64,000 bases of DNA from the NCBI RefSeq assembly GCF_900110705.1, contig NZ_FOEJ01000010.1, positions 1 through 64,000 on the forward strand, written 5' to 3'. This DNA is from Loktanella sp. DSM 29012 (lineage in GTDB: Bacteria > Pseudomonadota > Alphaproteobacteria > Rhodobacterales > Rhodobacteraceae). The translations under genes were made by a program, and so were the position numbers. The notes below the pieces were generated by a model. It was not told the DNA's origin. It ran no database searches and was given only the letters and a program-made list of their open reading frames with translations. This document shows, piece after piece, positions 34,629-44,138 of the stretch; the stretch's first letter is position 1, and the number at the start of each line of letters is the position of its first letter.

Positions 34629-35579
34629 TCAGTTGAGCCATGGCAGTTTGTCGAGGTCGACATTCCCGCCGGTTACAATCACGCCGACGCGCTTGCCGGC
34701 AAAGTAGTCCTTGTTCTTGAGAATGATGGCCAATGGCACGGCGCAGCTGGCCTCCATCACGATCCGCAGGTGCTTCCACGTCAGCTTCATCGCGTCGATG
34801 ATTTCGGCGTCCGAGGCCGTCTGGATATCGGTCACGTAGTTGGACACGAAATGCCAGGTCCGTTCCTTCAGTGGGACCAGCAGACCATCGGCGATCGTCT
34901 TGGGTGCGTCGTCAGCGATGATGTGACCGGCCTTGAAGCTGCGGTAGGCGTCGTCCGCCTGCTCTGGTTCGGCGGCTATGATCTTCACCTCGGGGGCCAG
35001 AGTGGACAGCGTCAGGCAAGTGCCGGAAATCATGCCGCCTCCGCCGATGGGGGCAACCATCATGTCCAGACCATCGGTTTGCTCCATAAATTCTTTGGAA
35101 CAGGTGCCCTGTCCTGCGATCACGCGCGGATCGTTGTAGGGGTGGACGAAATCACCGCCCGTTTCAGCCTGAACGCGGGCGAAGGTTTCTTCGCGCGACG
35201 ACGTAGAGGGCTCGCATTCGGTGATCTTGCCACCATACCGTTTCACGGTGTCCTTCTTGGCCTGCGGGGCGGTTTTCGGCATGACCACGTTGCAGGGGAT
35301 ACCGCGCAGCATGGCCGCATAGGATAGGCAGGACGCATGATTGCCTGACGAATGTGTCGCCACGCCCGCCTGAGCTTGCGCATCGTCCAGCCCGAAGACA
35401 GCGTTTGTCGCGCCGCGCACCTTGAACGCACCCGGTGTCTGGAAGTTCTCGCATTTAAAGAACAACTCGGCTCCGGTCAGTTCGTTTAGGTAGTGCGACG
35501 TCAAGACGGGTGTGCGGACGATATGCGGCGCGATCCGCTCATGTGCGTCCAGCATGTCCTGATATGTGGGGATATACAT
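34629..35579 (-). CDS. bhcB: Beta-hydroxyaspartate dehydratase BhcB
   Basis: 316-aa PLP-dependent serine/threonine dehydratase fold. It eliminates water from beta-hydroxyaspartate giving iminosuccinate. Motifs: CENFQTPGAFKVRGA (Schiff-base Lys), SSGNHASCLSYAA (phosphate/substrate loop), GGGGMISGTCL (PLP phosphate loop) and GVIVTGGNVDLD. I chose ATG 35579 (MYIPTYQDM), which matches the family start and has AAGGA ten bases upstream. In-frame ATG 35588 is too close to that site, and GTG 35597 would give an overlap with bhcA. Confidence 0.92.
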   Translation of the reverse strand: MYIPTYQDMLDAHERIAPHIVRTPVLTSHYLNELTGAELFFKCENFQTPGAFKVRGATNAVFGLDDAQAQAGVATHSSGNHASCLSYAAMLRGIPCNVVMPKTAPQAKKDTVKRYGGKITECEPSTSSREETFARVQAETGGDFVHPYNDPRVIAGQGTCSKEFMEQTDGLDMMVAPIGGGGMISGTCLTLSTLAPEVKIIAAEPEQADDAYRSFKAGHIIADDAPKTIADGLLVPLKERTWHFVSNYVTDIQTASDAEIIDAMKLTWKHLRIVMEASCAVPLAIILKNKDYFAGKRVGVIVTGGNVDLDKLPWLN

Positions 35580-35593
35580 CTCATTCATGTCCT

Positions 35594-36760
35594 TCACGAT
35601 CCGTGGCGATAGAATTCCTGGGCGGCGGCGACGCCGGAGCCCAGCTTGATATCAAGCCCGAGGTCCACCATGACCATTTCCGCGACACCCAGACCCGACA
35701 GCATCATCGCGTCCGTCAGCAGGCCAAGATGACCGATACGGAAAACCTTGCCCGCAACCTCGCCAAGGCCCACGCCGAACGCCATGCCGTATTTGTCGGC
35801 GGAGCGGGTGACGATGTCCGTCGCGTTGAATCCTTCTGGCGTGCGGATGGCCGAAACGGAATCCGAATAAACTTCGGGCGAATTGGCGCAAAGTCTCAGG
35901 CCCCACGCATCGACCGCATGGCGCACGCCTGTTGCGATCCGGGTGTGACGGGCCAAGACATTCTCCAAACCCTCATCCTCGATCAGCTTCAACGAAGCTT
36001 CGAGCCCGCGCATCAGGCCGACGGGCGGAGTATAGGGGAACGCGTTGTTGTCATACCCCTTCTGCATGTCCTTCACGTCGAAAAAGGTGCGGGGCAGGGT
36101 GGCTGTTTCAGTAGCTTTCATCGCCTTGTCGGAAAACCCGACGATCGCCAGTCCGGCGGGCAGCATAAAGCCCTTTTGCGAACCGGTGACAGCCACATCA
36201 ACGCCCCAGTCGTCGAACCGGAAATCCATTGACCCGATAGAGGATACACCGTCGACGAACAGAAGGGCCGGGTGTTCTGCAGCATCCAGCGCCTTTCGCA
36301 CGGCCCCGATGTCGGATTTGACGCCTGTCGCGGTTTCGTTGTGGGTGGCCAGCACGACCTTGATTTCGCGGTTGGTGTCCGCCTTCAGTATCTCTTCGTA
36401 TTTGTCCGCAGGCAGACCGTCGCCCCAGGCGGTTTCCACAATCTGAACGTCCAGCCCGTGACGCTGACACATGTCGATCCAGCGATGGCTGAACATGCCG
36501 TTGCGGGCGGCCAGAACCTTATCGCCTGCGCTGAGGCAATTCGTCAGCGCCGTTTCCCAGCCGCCGGTGCCGGTTGACGGAAAAATGAAGATATGCGCGC
36601 TTTGCGATTTCATAACCCGGCGAACACCGTCCAGGATCGGGTGCAGCATCTTGCCAAACATCGGCGAGCGGTGATCGATCGTCGGCATGTAGCAAGCCTG
36701 ACGGATATGCTCGGGCATGTTGGTCGGGCCGGGAATGAAGACTGGGTTTTGAAAGCTCAT
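35594..36760 (-). CDS. bhcA: Aspartate-glyoxylate aminotransferase BhcA
   Basis: 388-aa class V PLP aminotransferase. It transfers the amino group of aspartate to glyoxylate, giving oxaloacetate and glycine, and so closes the beta-hydroxyaspartate cycle. Marks: NPVFIPGPTNMPEHIRQA, PSTGTGGWETALTNCL, VLATHNETATGVKSDI, FVDGVSSIGSMDFRFDDW and the Schiff-base Lys in GSQKGFMLPAG. ATG 36760 follows AGGAG; further upstream codons lack a site. First gene of the bhcABCD cluster, with a dyad resembling an IclR operator 60 bases upstream and the IclR gene divergent. Confidence 0.94.
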   Translation of the reverse strand: MSFQNPVFIPGPTNMPEHIRQACYMPTIDHRSPMFGKMLHPILDGVRRVMKSQSAHIFIFPSTGTGGWETALTNCLSAGDKVLAARNGMFSHRWIDMCQRHGLDVQIVETAWGDGLPADKYEEILKADTNREIKVVLATHNETATGVKSDIGAVRKALDAAEHPALLFVDGVSSIGSMDFRFDDWGVDVAVTGSQKGFMLPAGLAIVGFSDKAMKATETATLPRTFFDVKDMQKGYDNNAFPYTPPVGLMRGLEASLKLIEDEGLENVLARHTRIATGVRHAVDAWGLRLCANSPEVYSDSVSAIRTPEGFNATDIVTRSADKYGMAFGVGLGEVAGKVFRIGHLGLLTDAMMLSGLGVAEMVMVDLGLDIKLGSGVAAAQEFYRHGS

Positions 36761-36818
36761 GGCGGACTCCTGGGTCATTTTCATCCGTTCTAAGGGTCCG
36801 TCCCTTGCGACGCTATTT

Positions 36819-36839
36819 TTTTGAAATTGTATTTCAAAA
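36819..36839. promoter_or_regulatory. Candidate BhcR (IclR) operator in the bhcA-bhcR intergenic region
   Basis: Perfect nine-base inverted repeat, TTTTGAAAT and ATTTCAAAA separated by TGT, in the 167-base gap between the divergent genes. IclR-family operators are commonly AT-rich dyads of this kind; which regulator binds is inferred from position. Confidence 0.65.
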
Positions 36840-36927
36840 TAGGTGCGGGATATATTTTGGTTTGTTGTCAGTCTCTTATATTTTTCATAAGGTGAAAAAG
36901 TCTTTCCAATAAAATTAGAGGCATTCT

Positions 36928-37767
36928 ATGGATTCCCAAGACAATCTTTCTTCGACGGGTCGACGTGCACGCGGGCGACCGCGCGATTGGGATGACAAGA
37001 CATCCCAGAACACGATCAAGTCGCTGGATCGCGCCATGGAGGTCTTTGAGTTTCTAAGCGAAGCGCAAGGCAAGGCGCTGACAACGATCGCGACCGAGAT
37101 GGGTCAAGCGCCTGCAACGGTTTACCGTGTGCTTGTCACGCTGGAGGGGCGGGGTCTTGTGGAATTCGACGCTGTGGAACAGATCTGGCACATCGGTCCT
37201 ACGGCCTTTGTGATCGGGTCGCGGTTCCTGCGGCGCACGTCGTTGGTCGATCGCGCCCGGCCGGTCCTGCGCAAGCTGATGGAGAATACGGGCGAAACGG
37301 CAAACCTTGGCGCCGAACGGGACGGATCGGTCCTGTTTCTCAGTCAGGTCGAGACCCATTCAAACATCCGCGCGTTCTTTCCGCCCGGATCGTTGTCGCC
37401 CATGCATGCATCAGGTATTGGCAAGGCGCTGCTCGCCGAAATGGATGCGGGTCATCTGGAACGGACCATAGACGGCGCACCGCTTACCGCGTTCACGCTG
37501 CATACGATAACAGATAAAGACGCGCTGTTGGCCGACCTCGAAACCACGCGCGACCGTGGTTACGCTCTTGACGGAGAAGAAAAAAACCTCGGCATGCGCT
37601 GCATCGCCGCGACCGTCTTTGATGTAAACGCCGAACCCGTTGCCGGCATTTCCGTCTCTGGCCCGACCAGTCGCGTGGGTGCGAATGACATTCCGCGTCT
37701 GAGCCTTGCGGTGATTGATGCTGCCCGTGAGCTGACCGCTGCCATCGGGGGCATACGTCCACGCTAA
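36928..37767 (+). CDS. bhcR: IclR-family regulator of the bhc cluster (BhcR)
   Basis: 279-aa IclR regulator. After a basic N-terminal tail (GRRARGRPRDWDDK), residues about 32-95 form the winged HTH (TIKSLDRAMEVFEFLSEAQGKALTTIATEMGQAPATVYRVLVTLEGRGLVEF). The IclR effector domain follows (SGIGKALLAEMD, LDGEEKNLGMRCIAATVFD, AGISVSGPTSRV). Its divergence from bhcA matches the arrangement described for bhcR, a glyoxylate-responsive activator in Paracoccus. Its 3' end overlaps the convergent ureidoglycine hydrolase gene by four bases. Confidence 0.92.
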   Translation: MDSQDNLSSTGRRARGRPRDWDDKTSQNTIKSLDRAMEVFEFLSEAQGKALTTIATEMGQAPATVYRVLVTLEGRGLVEFDAVEQIWHIGPTAFVIGSRFLRRTSLVDRARPVLRKLMENTGETANLGAERDGSVLFLSQVETHSNIRAFFPPGSLSPMHASGIGKALLAEMDAGHLERTIDGAPLTAFTLHTITDKDALLADLETTRDRGYALDGEEKNLGMRCIAATVFDVNAEPVAGISVSGPTSRVGANDIPRLSLAVIDAARELTAAIGGIRPR

Positions 37768-38597
37768 CCTTTGGAAAGGGGACGCAGATTCATGTGCCGG
37801 TTCACGTCTTTATACAACAGATAGCGGAAGCGCCCCGGCCCGCCCGCATAGCAGGCTTGCGGGCAGAACGCGCGCAGCCACATGTAATCGCCTGCCTCGA
37901 CCTCGACCCAGTCATTGTTGAGATTATAGACTGCCTTGCCCTCCAACACGTAGAGCCCGTGTTCCATGACATGGGTTTCCAGAAACGGGATCACGCCTCC
38001 GGGTTGGAATGTCACGATGGTGACATGCATGTCGTGGCGCAGGTCAGCCGGATCGACGAACCGGGTGGTCGCCCAGGCACCGTTCGTATCGGGCATGACG
38101 GTCGGATCAATGTCGTTTTCGTTGGCGATCACGACGTCGGGTATATCAATGCCGTCGACAGACTCGTATGATTTCCGGATCCAGTGAAACCGCGTCACCG
38201 CTTGCGAGGTATTGCGCAGGGTCCATCCCGACGACGGGGGCAGATAGGCGTATCCACCTGTCGCCAGTTCGTGATCCTTACCGTTGATGGTCAGAGTAAA
38301 CGACCCTTCGACGACAAACAGGACACCTTCGGCATGGTCGTCCAGTTCGGGCTTGTCCGACCCGCCTCCGGGTTGGACTTCCATGATGTATTGCGAAAAC
38401 GTTTCGGCAAATCCTGTCAAGGGCCGGGCCAGCACCCATAGGCGTGTGTGATCCCAGAACGGCAGGAAACTGGTTACAATATCACGCATCGTGCCCTTGG
38501 GGATCACCGCATAGGCATCTTTGAAAATCGCGCGATCCGTCAGCAGTTGCGTTTGCGGTGGATGACCGCCCGTGGGTGCGAAATAGGTGGCTGACAT
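37764..38597 (-). CDS. allE: (S)-ureidoglycine aminohydrolase (bicupin)
   Basis: 277-aa bicupin that releases ammonia from (S)-ureidoglycine to give (S)-ureidoglycolate, the AllA substrate. Two cupin halves are seen: the N-terminal one carries VQPGGGSDKPELDDHAEGVLFVVEGSFTL, the C-terminal one VTFQPGGVIPFLETHVMEHGLYVLEGKAVYNL (Mn-binding Glu/His) and ends in DYMWLRAFCPQACYAGG. The FAPTGGHPPQTQLLTDRA start and YAVIPKGTMRDIVTSFLPFW are typical. It is co-directional with, and 125 bases downstream of, malate synthase; an inverted repeat lies in between. Confidence 0.93.
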   Translation of the reverse strand: MSATYFAPTGGHPPQTQLLTDRAIFKDAYAVIPKGTMRDIVTSFLPFWDHTRLWVLARPLTGFAETFSQYIMEVQPGGGSDKPELDDHAEGVLFVVEGSFTLTINGKDHELATGGYAYLPPSSGWTLRNTSQAVTRFHWIRKSYESVDGIDIPDVVIANENDIDPTVMPDTNGAWATTRFVDPADLRHDMHVTIVTFQPGGVIPFLETHVMEHGLYVLEGKAVYNLNNDWVEVEAGDYMWLRAFCPQACYAGGPGRFRYLLYKDVNRHMNLRPLSKG

Positions 38598-38672
38598 GAT
38601 AAAATCCCGAAATCTGAGTTGTGTGCAGGATGGTCCAGATCACCCGACGCGACCACTACCTGCAACGACACA

Positions 38673-38709
38673 ACACCTTTCGCAATCATTTGATAATCGC
38701 GAAAGGTGT
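38673..38709 (-). promoter_or_regulatory. Long inverted repeat between malate synthase and ureidoglycine hydrolase
   Basis: Perfect arms ACACCTTTCGC (38673-38683) and GCGAAAGGTGT (38699-38709) around a 15-base spacer that itself holds ATCA/TGAT. It lies 75 bases upstream of the allE start. The absence of a T-run argues against a terminator; an operator is possible. Confidence 0.6.
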
Positions 38710-38722
38710 CAAACTGATCCGC

Positions 38723-40885
38723 TTAATCTGCCAACCGCGACTTCAATTCAAGTCGGCGGGCGTGCAACACCGGCTCGGTATAGCCGGAGGGTTGGGCCAC
38801 CCCGTCGAATACCAGATCGCAGGCCGCCCTGAACGCGACACCGGTAAACCCTGGGGCCATGGGCGTGTAGGCTGGGTCGCCTGCGTTCTGGCGATCCACC
38901 ACCTCGGCCATGCGCTCCATGATTTCCATCGTGTCGTCACGGCTGACGATACCGTGATGCAGCCAGTTGGCGATATGCTGCGCTGAAATCCGGCAGGTCG
39001 CGCGGTCTTCCATCAGGCCGACGTCGTTGATGTCGGGGACCTTGGAACACCCAACCCCCTGATCGATCCACCGCACCACATAGCCGAGGATGCCCTGAGC
39101 GTTGTTTTCGACCTCGTGCCGGACCTGTTCGGGTGTCCATTTGCGGTAGGCCGCCGTCGGTATGTCCAGCAGGGCCTCGACATACGCGCGCCGCCCACCT
39201 TTGGCCAAACCGGCCTGCACATCGAAGACGTTTACACGGTGGTAATGCATCGCATGGAGCGTGGCCGCAGTGGGCGAAGGGACCCAGGCACAGTTTGCGC
39301 CCGCTTTCGGGTGCTCGATCTTTTGTTCCAACATCGCCGCCATCTTGTCGGGCATGGCCCACATGCCCTTGCCGATCTGGGCGCGACCGCTCAACCCGCA
39401 TTCCAGCCCGATGTCGACGTTCTGGTTTTCGTAGGCCGTGATCCAGCCCTTGCGCTTGATGAAATCCTTGCGGCTGAACGGGCCGGCCTCCATCGAGGTA
39501 TGAATCTCGTCCCCGGTTCGATCCAGAAAGCCCGTGTTGATAAAACACACGCGATGCTTCGCCGCGCGGATCGATTCCTTGAGGTTGACCGAAGTGCGTC
39601 GCTCTTCGTCCATGATCCCCAGCTTCACGGTATATTGCGGCAGGCCCAGCACCTTTTCGACGTGCGTGAAAATGTCGTTTGCAAAGGCAACTTCTTCGGG
39701 GCCGTGCATCTTGGGTTTGACGACATACATGGATGCGGTGCGGCTGTTGCGTTGTCCGCTCAACTTGCTCAGGTCGTGCAGGGAAATGGCCGTCGTGATC
39801 ATCGCGTCCATCAGTCCCTCGAAAATCTCTTCGCCGTTGCGATCAAGAATTGCGGGGTTCGTCATCAAATGGCCGACATTGCGCACCAGCAGCAGTGCGC
39901 GTCCGTGCAGTGTCAGGTCCGTGCCATCGGGCGCGGTATAGCGGCGGTCGGGTTTGAGTGCGCGCGTAATCCGTTCGCCGTTCTTTTCGAACGTGTCAGA
40001 CAAATCGCCTTTCATCAGACCGAGCCAATTGGAATAGGCCAGCACCTTGTCTTCGGCATCGACGCAGGCGACTGAGTCCTCAAGATCGACAATGGCGGAA
40101 AGCGCGGATTCGAGGATCACATCGCAGAGGCCCGAAGGCGAAGCCTTGCCGATGGGGTGATCGGTATCGAATTGCAGGATCGCGTGCAGGTTATTGTTGC
40201 GCAGGACGATCGCGGTGGGTGCGGATACATCGCCGGCAAATCCTGCAAATCGGTCCGGTTCGATCAGGGGCTGACCGTCGACCAGCAACTTGCCGTCCTC
40301 GACCGTATAGGACGCGGCGGCGTTGTGGCTGGTGCCCTCGGCTGCAAAATTTTCATCCAGAAACACAGCGACTCGCGACACGACACGCGCTGCACGACCC
40401 ATGTCGAACCCACCATTGCGGGGAAGGCTGCCCAAGGCGTCGGTGCCGTAGAACGCATCATACAGGCTGCCCCAGCGGGCGTTCGCGGCATTCAGGACGA
40501 AACGCGCGTTGGTCGATGGCACGACAAGTTGCGGACCGGCGATTGATCCGATTTCGGCGTCGGTATCCTCGGTCTCGATGCAGAAATCATCGCCTTCGGG
40601 AACAAGATAGCCGATCTCTTTCAGAAAGGTCTTGTAGGATGACACCTTATGTGGGGCGTCCCGGTGGGATCGGTGCCAGATATCCAGCTGCGCCTGAAGG
40701 TCGGCACGTTTTTGCAGCAACACCCTGTTGCGGGGGCCGAATTCGTGGGCCAGTTCTGCAAGGCCATGCCAGAATTCGTCAGCGGATACAGCTGTCGCGG
40801 GCAGCACTTGCTGTTCGACAAATTCGGCAAGCAACGGATCTACTTTCAAGGAGTCCCGTTTCAAGTAAGTTGGAGCCTGTGCCAT
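38723..40885 (-). CDS. glcB: Malate synthase G
   Basis: 720-aa monomeric malate synthase: glyoxylate plus acetyl-CoA to malate. The start ([22 protein letters not shown]) and the [104 protein letters not shown] and [19 protein letters not shown] segments are all present. Length is normal. ATG 40885 was chosen at MAQAPTY; the upstream extension is not family-like. It forms the second glyoxylate sink of the window. Confidence 0.95.
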   Translation of the reverse strand: MAQAPTYLKRDSLKVDPLLAEFVEQQVLPATAVSADEFWHGLAELAHEFGPRNRVLLQKRADLQAQLDIWHRSHRDAPHKVSSYKTFLKEIGYLVPEGDDFCIETEDTDAEIGSIAGPQLVVPSTNARFVLNAANARWGSLYDAFYGTDALGSLPRNGGFDMGRAARVVSRVAVFLDENFAAEGTSHNAAASYTVEDGKLLVDGQPLIEPDRFAGFAGDVSAPTAIVLRNNNLHAILQFDTDHPIGKASPSGLCDVILESALSAIVDLEDSVACVDAEDKVLAYSNWLGLMKGDLSDTFEKNGERITRALKPDRRYTAPDGTDLTLHGRALLLVRNVGHLMTNPAILDRNGEEIFEGLMDAMITTAISLHDLSKLSGQRNSRTASMYVVKPKMHGPEEVAFANDIFTHVEKVLGLPQYTVKLGIMDEERRTSVNLKESIRAAKHRVCFINTGFLDRTGDEIHTSMEAGPFSRKDFIKRKGWITAYENQNVDIGLECGLSGRAQIGKGMWAMPDKMAAMLEQKIEHPKAGANCAWVPSPTAATLHAMHYHRVNVFDVQAGLAKGGRRAYVEALLDIPTAAYRKWTPEQVRHEVENNAQGILGYVVRWIDQGVGCSKVPDINDVGLMEDRATCRISAQHIANWLHHGIVSRDDTMEIMERMAEVVDRQNAGDPAYTPMAPGFTGVAFRAACDLVFDGVAQPSGYTEPVLHARRLELKSRLAD

Positions 40886-41315
40886 AGCTGGTATCCTGAT
40901 ATTGTATGCGTCGGTGTACGGTAAGGCTTCGGGAATACGTAAATGCAATTCCTGATGTAAGCGAGGGAAAGCCGTAAGGACTTTCAAATATGTCTGAAGG
41001 TTCTTGCGTCCATGGAATCCGCGCGTGGCGATATTGCACGCTGCGCGGATAACGCGCGTATTCTTCCAAGCTTTGGGCTTTCGGGCTCTGGGGCTCTTGC
41101 TTGATATCTGCCGCATTGTTCCCCGGCTTTGACCATTTCAGGAGCCGATCCGGCAAACTCGGGCGAATTTGTTGCGCCTTGACCGAAACGATTTGGCCCA
41201 TACGTCCAAAATCGAAGGACAGCGATGGCGTCGCATACAGATCCTTAAAAATCTTCCTGAACGCCCGGAAACCGCCGCATACCGCGGATCGACCGCGACT
41301 GCGCGAAAGGAGAAA
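40886..41315. other. Divergent promoter region, malate synthase / SDR
   Basis: 430 bases between two divergent genes. It presumably holds both promoters. I see no further gene and no strong dyad. Confidence 0.45.
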
Positions 41316-42086
41316 ATGATGTATAATCCTGTAGATTTCACCCTCGGCAACGAGGTGGCATTGATTACCGGAGCAGGTGCGGGAATCGGACGCGCAATCG
41401 CAGAAACGTTCGCCGCAGCAGGCGCAGCCGTTATGATCACCGATCTGGATGCCGATGCCGCCAAAGATGTGGCAGACGCCATCACCGCGAATGGTGGCCG
41501 AGCGGCGCATGGCACCTGCAACGTCACCAAGGAGGCCGATCTCAAGGCGGCGGTCGGTGACACCGTGGACCAGCTCGGCAAGCTGACCACTCTCGTCAGC
41601 AATGCGGGTGGCGGTGGTCCGAAGCCGTTCGACATGTCGATGGATGATTTCCGGTTTGCCTATGATTTGAACGTCTTTTCCCTGTTCCGGCTGGCCCAGC
41701 TTGCCGCACCCGAGATGGAGAAGGCGGGCGGGGGCTCAATGCTCGCAATCACGTCCATGGCGGGCGAAAACAAAAACCAGCGCATGGCGTCCTATGGTTC
41801 GTCCAAGGCCGCCACGAACCATCTGATCCGCAATATCGCGTTTGACCTCGGCCCCCGCAGAATTCGCGTTAATGGCGTGGCCCCCGGTGCTACGCGCACG
41901 GCGGCGCTGAACTCGGTCCTGAACGACGACATTGAGAATGCGATGCTGCAACACACGCCGATCCACCGTTTGGGCGAACCGCAGGATATGGCCAACGCGG
42001 CGCTGTTCTTGTGCTCTCCCGCCGCAAGCTGGATCAGCGGTCAGATTTTGACGGTGTCCGGCGGCGGCGTTCAGGAATTGAATTGA
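41316..42086 (+). CDS. Short-chain dehydrogenase/reductase (7-alpha-hydroxysteroid dehydrogenase-like)
   Basis: 256-aa classical SDR. Cofactor motif TGAGAGIGRA (residues about 17-26), Asp at the end of the second strand (ITDLDAD, suggesting NAD preference), NAGGGGP, catalytic Ser in AITSMAG, YGSSK (Tyr/Lys) and the C-terminal LFLCSPAASWISGQILTVSGGG. The closest recalled group is HdhA-type alcohol dehydrogenases; substrate unknown. AAAGGAG precedes ATG 41316. It is 11 bases upstream of the serine hydrolase gene, so they are co-transcribed. Confidence 0.9.
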   Translation: MMYNPVDFTLGNEVALITGAGAGIGRAIAETFAAAGAAVMITDLDADAAKDVADAITANGGRAAHGTCNVTKEADLKAAVGDTVDQLGKLTTLVSNAGGGGPKPFDMSMDDFRFAYDLNVFSLFRLAQLAAPEMEKAGGGSMLAITSMAGENKNQRMASYGSSKAATNHLIRNIAFDLGPRRIRVNGVAPGATRTAALNSVLNDDIENAMLQHTPIHRLGEPQDMANAALFLCSPAASWISGQILTVSGGGVQELN

Positions 42087-42097
42087 GAGGACATGGG

Positions 42098-43741
42098 ATG
42101 ACCTTGAGAAAATTGACTGCAACAGTTGCCGCTGTGCTGACGCTCGGAGGTGCCGCCATGGCGCAGGAAAGATTGAACGCGACAGAGTCTGACCCGGTCA
42201 CCATGCAATGGATGCAGGGGTTTCCTCCGCCGCCGGACAAAACAATCCGGTTCACGGATCCGGACTACTTTGCCTTTCCCAAGCTGCGCTGGACGGTGTG
42301 TCATTTTCGAGAGTTGATGCCGTCTGTCGCTGTGCCCACGGCACCCGGTGATGTCACGACGCTGCCGCGGGCGCTGGACCCGAACATCGACAACGTGACG
42401 TTCAGCCCGCTTGGCGGCGACGCGACGATGACATGGGAGGAGGCGTTCGATTACAATTACACCGAAGGTCTGCTGGTCATGCACAAGGGCCGGATCGTCT
42501 ATGAAAACTACGACGGCTGTCTTGACGAAAACACGCTGCACGGGGCCATGTCCGTCACCAAAAGCCTGACTGGCCTCATGACCGAAGTCTTGGTGGCTGA
42601 GGGGCTGGTCGATGAAACAGCCCTGATGGCCGATCTGATACCGGAGTTGGCCGACACTGCCTTTGGCAGTGCCACCGTCCGGCAGGTGCTGGAAATGACG
42701 ACGGCGCTTGATTATTCGGAAGATTACGCTGATCCCGATGCAGAAGTCTGGACCTACGCCGAAGCGGGTAGCCCCTTACCCAAGCCCGAAGGCTACACCG
42801 GTCCGCGTGGTTATTTCGAGTATCTGCAAACGGTAGAACAGGACGGCACGCACGGTGAGGCGTTCGGCTACAAAACAGTCAACGCGGATGTAGCCGGGTG
42901 GCTTGTTGCACGCACGACGGGTGTGTCTGCGGCTGAATATCTTTCCAATCGTATCTGGTCCCGCATCGGAACGGAGCGGGACGGGTTTTATACTGTGGAT
43001 AGCATTGGCACCTCGTTTGCAGGGGGTGGTTTCAATGCCGTTCTGCGGGACATGGGCCGACTTGGTCAGCTTGTTTTGCAGAACGGTAAATGGAACGGCG
43101 AACAGGTGATCCCCGCCGCAGCGATTGAACGGATCCGCAAAGGCGGGAACAAGGATGCTTTTGCAAAGGCAGGCTATGATCTGCTGCCCGGATGGAGCTA
43201 TCGCGGCATGTGGTGGGTCAGCCACAACGACAACGGCGCCTTTGCGGCGCGCGGCGTGCACGGCCAGACGATCTATATTGATCCAACCGCAGACATGGTG
43301 ATCGTGCGCTTTGCGTCGCATCCGGTCGCGGGCAATGCGGCCAGCGATCCGACGTCCTTGCCCGCTTACCAAGCTGTTGCGGATTACCTGATGGAACAGT
43401 CCGCCAATCCAACCCTGGTCGGACAGCCTTGGGCCGTCGAGGACGTCGATGGTGCGGAGGTGATCGACAACAGCAACGCTCATCTGGTGTTCACGGCCGA
43501 CGGGTCCCTGACGGGAAACGCGACCTGCAACCAAATTATCGGCAGCTTTGTAGATACGGGCGAAGCTTTGTCGATCGGCCAGACCGGAACCACGATGATG
43601 GCCTGTCCGCCTGCCTTGCTGGATCAGGAGCGGAAACTGTTGACGATCCTTGCGGGCGTGACCGGCTACGAGATCGACGAGACCGGCACATTGACCCTTA
43701 CGACGACGGACGGCGAAACCCTTACCGCTCGCCGTCGGTAG
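42098..43741 (+). CDS. Exported serine hydrolase (beta-lactamase class C-like) with C-terminal META domain
   Basis: 547-aa periplasmic protein. Signal peptide residues 1-23 (LTATVAAVLTLGGAAMA-Q). The serine beta-lactamase/6-aminohexanoate-dimer-hydrolase-like domain spans about 95-430, with SVTK as SxxK (Ser nucleophile), YKTVNAD near residue 270 and RGVHGQTIYIDP as the KTG-equivalent region. The last ~110 residues are an HslJ-like META domain (WAVEDVDGAEVI, LTGNATCNQIIGSF, TTMMACPPALLDQERKLLTIL). That pairing is unusual. Co-transcribed with the SDR. Esterase or amidase activity is likely; substrate unknown. Confidence 0.85.
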   Translation: MTLRKLTATVAAVLTLGGAAMAQERLNATESDPVTMQWMQGFPPPPDKTIRFTDPDYFAFPKLRWTVCHFRELMPSVAVPTAPGDVTTLPRALDPNIDNVTFSPLGGDATMTWEEAFDYNYTEGLLVMHKGRIVYENYDGCLDENTLHGAMSVTKSLTGLMTEVLVAEGLVDETALMADLIPELADTAFGSATVRQVLEMTTALDYSEDYADPDAEVWTYAEAGSPLPKPEGYTGPRGYFEYLQTVEQDGTHGEAFGYKTVNADVAGWLVARTTGVSAAEYLSNRIWSRIGTERDGFYTVDSIGTSFAGGGFNAVLRDMGRLGQLVLQNGKWNGEQVIPAAAIERIRKGGNKDAFAKAGYDLLPGWSYRGMWWVSHNDNGAFAARGVHGQTIYIDPTADMVIVRFASHPVAGNAASDPTSLPAYQAVADYLMEQSANPTLVGQPWAVEDVDGAEVIDNSNAHLVFTADGSLTGNATCNQIIGSFVDTGEALSIGQTGTTMMACPPALLDQERKLLTILAGVTGYEIDETGTLTLTTTDGETLTARRR

Positions 43742-44138
43742 ATCGCGTGACGCACATGACAGGAGTAACGGTTCGTTCCTGCGCGGCTGTAGTGGATATT
43801 TTTGCTGCGCGGCGCGGGCAGAATTGACGGGGGATGTCGCCGCGTCCGCGTGACCGGGATGGACCGTCGCCCGGTTGGTCGGCTTTTCTGTCCTTCGCGT
43901 TCGGAATCTTGTTCAGGGCGCTTGCGGGCCGCTCGGAATCCGAAACCGATATGGCGGCAGCGCATACCTGCTATGGCAGGAACAGGCTTGCCAATGCTTT
44001 GTCTCATCTTCTAAAGCTGGTCGAAGGAAGACCCGTGATGGCGTCATGGGTGCGACCTTCCCGAACCACATTGTCCCGAACGCCCGGATTTGAACGGCCC
44101 CTGTTTTCAAGGGCCGCTTTTATGTTTGGAGTTCTACG
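43742..44138. other. Intergenic stretch before the EamA gene
   Basis: 397 bases. No gene could be supported. The stretch holds GC-rich dyads and ends in the terminator-like hairpin listed separately. Confidence 0.4.
44095..44121 (+). terminator. Terminator-like hairpin 17 bases upstream of the EamA start
   Basis: CGGCCC pairs with GGGCCG around a TTTT-containing loop and is followed by CTTTT. It either ends a leader transcript or attenuates the EamA gene. Confidence 0.55.

Noticed and set aside
33174-35327. 717-codon plus-strand frame opposite bhcBCD
   Set aside because: Antisense of three well-identified bhc genes; the composition is typical of a shadow frame.
43742-44138. Possible riboswitch (guanidine or SAM type) before the EamA transporter
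   Set aside because: Compared with remembered conserved cores, no matching motif was found; only a terminator-like hairpin can be supported.
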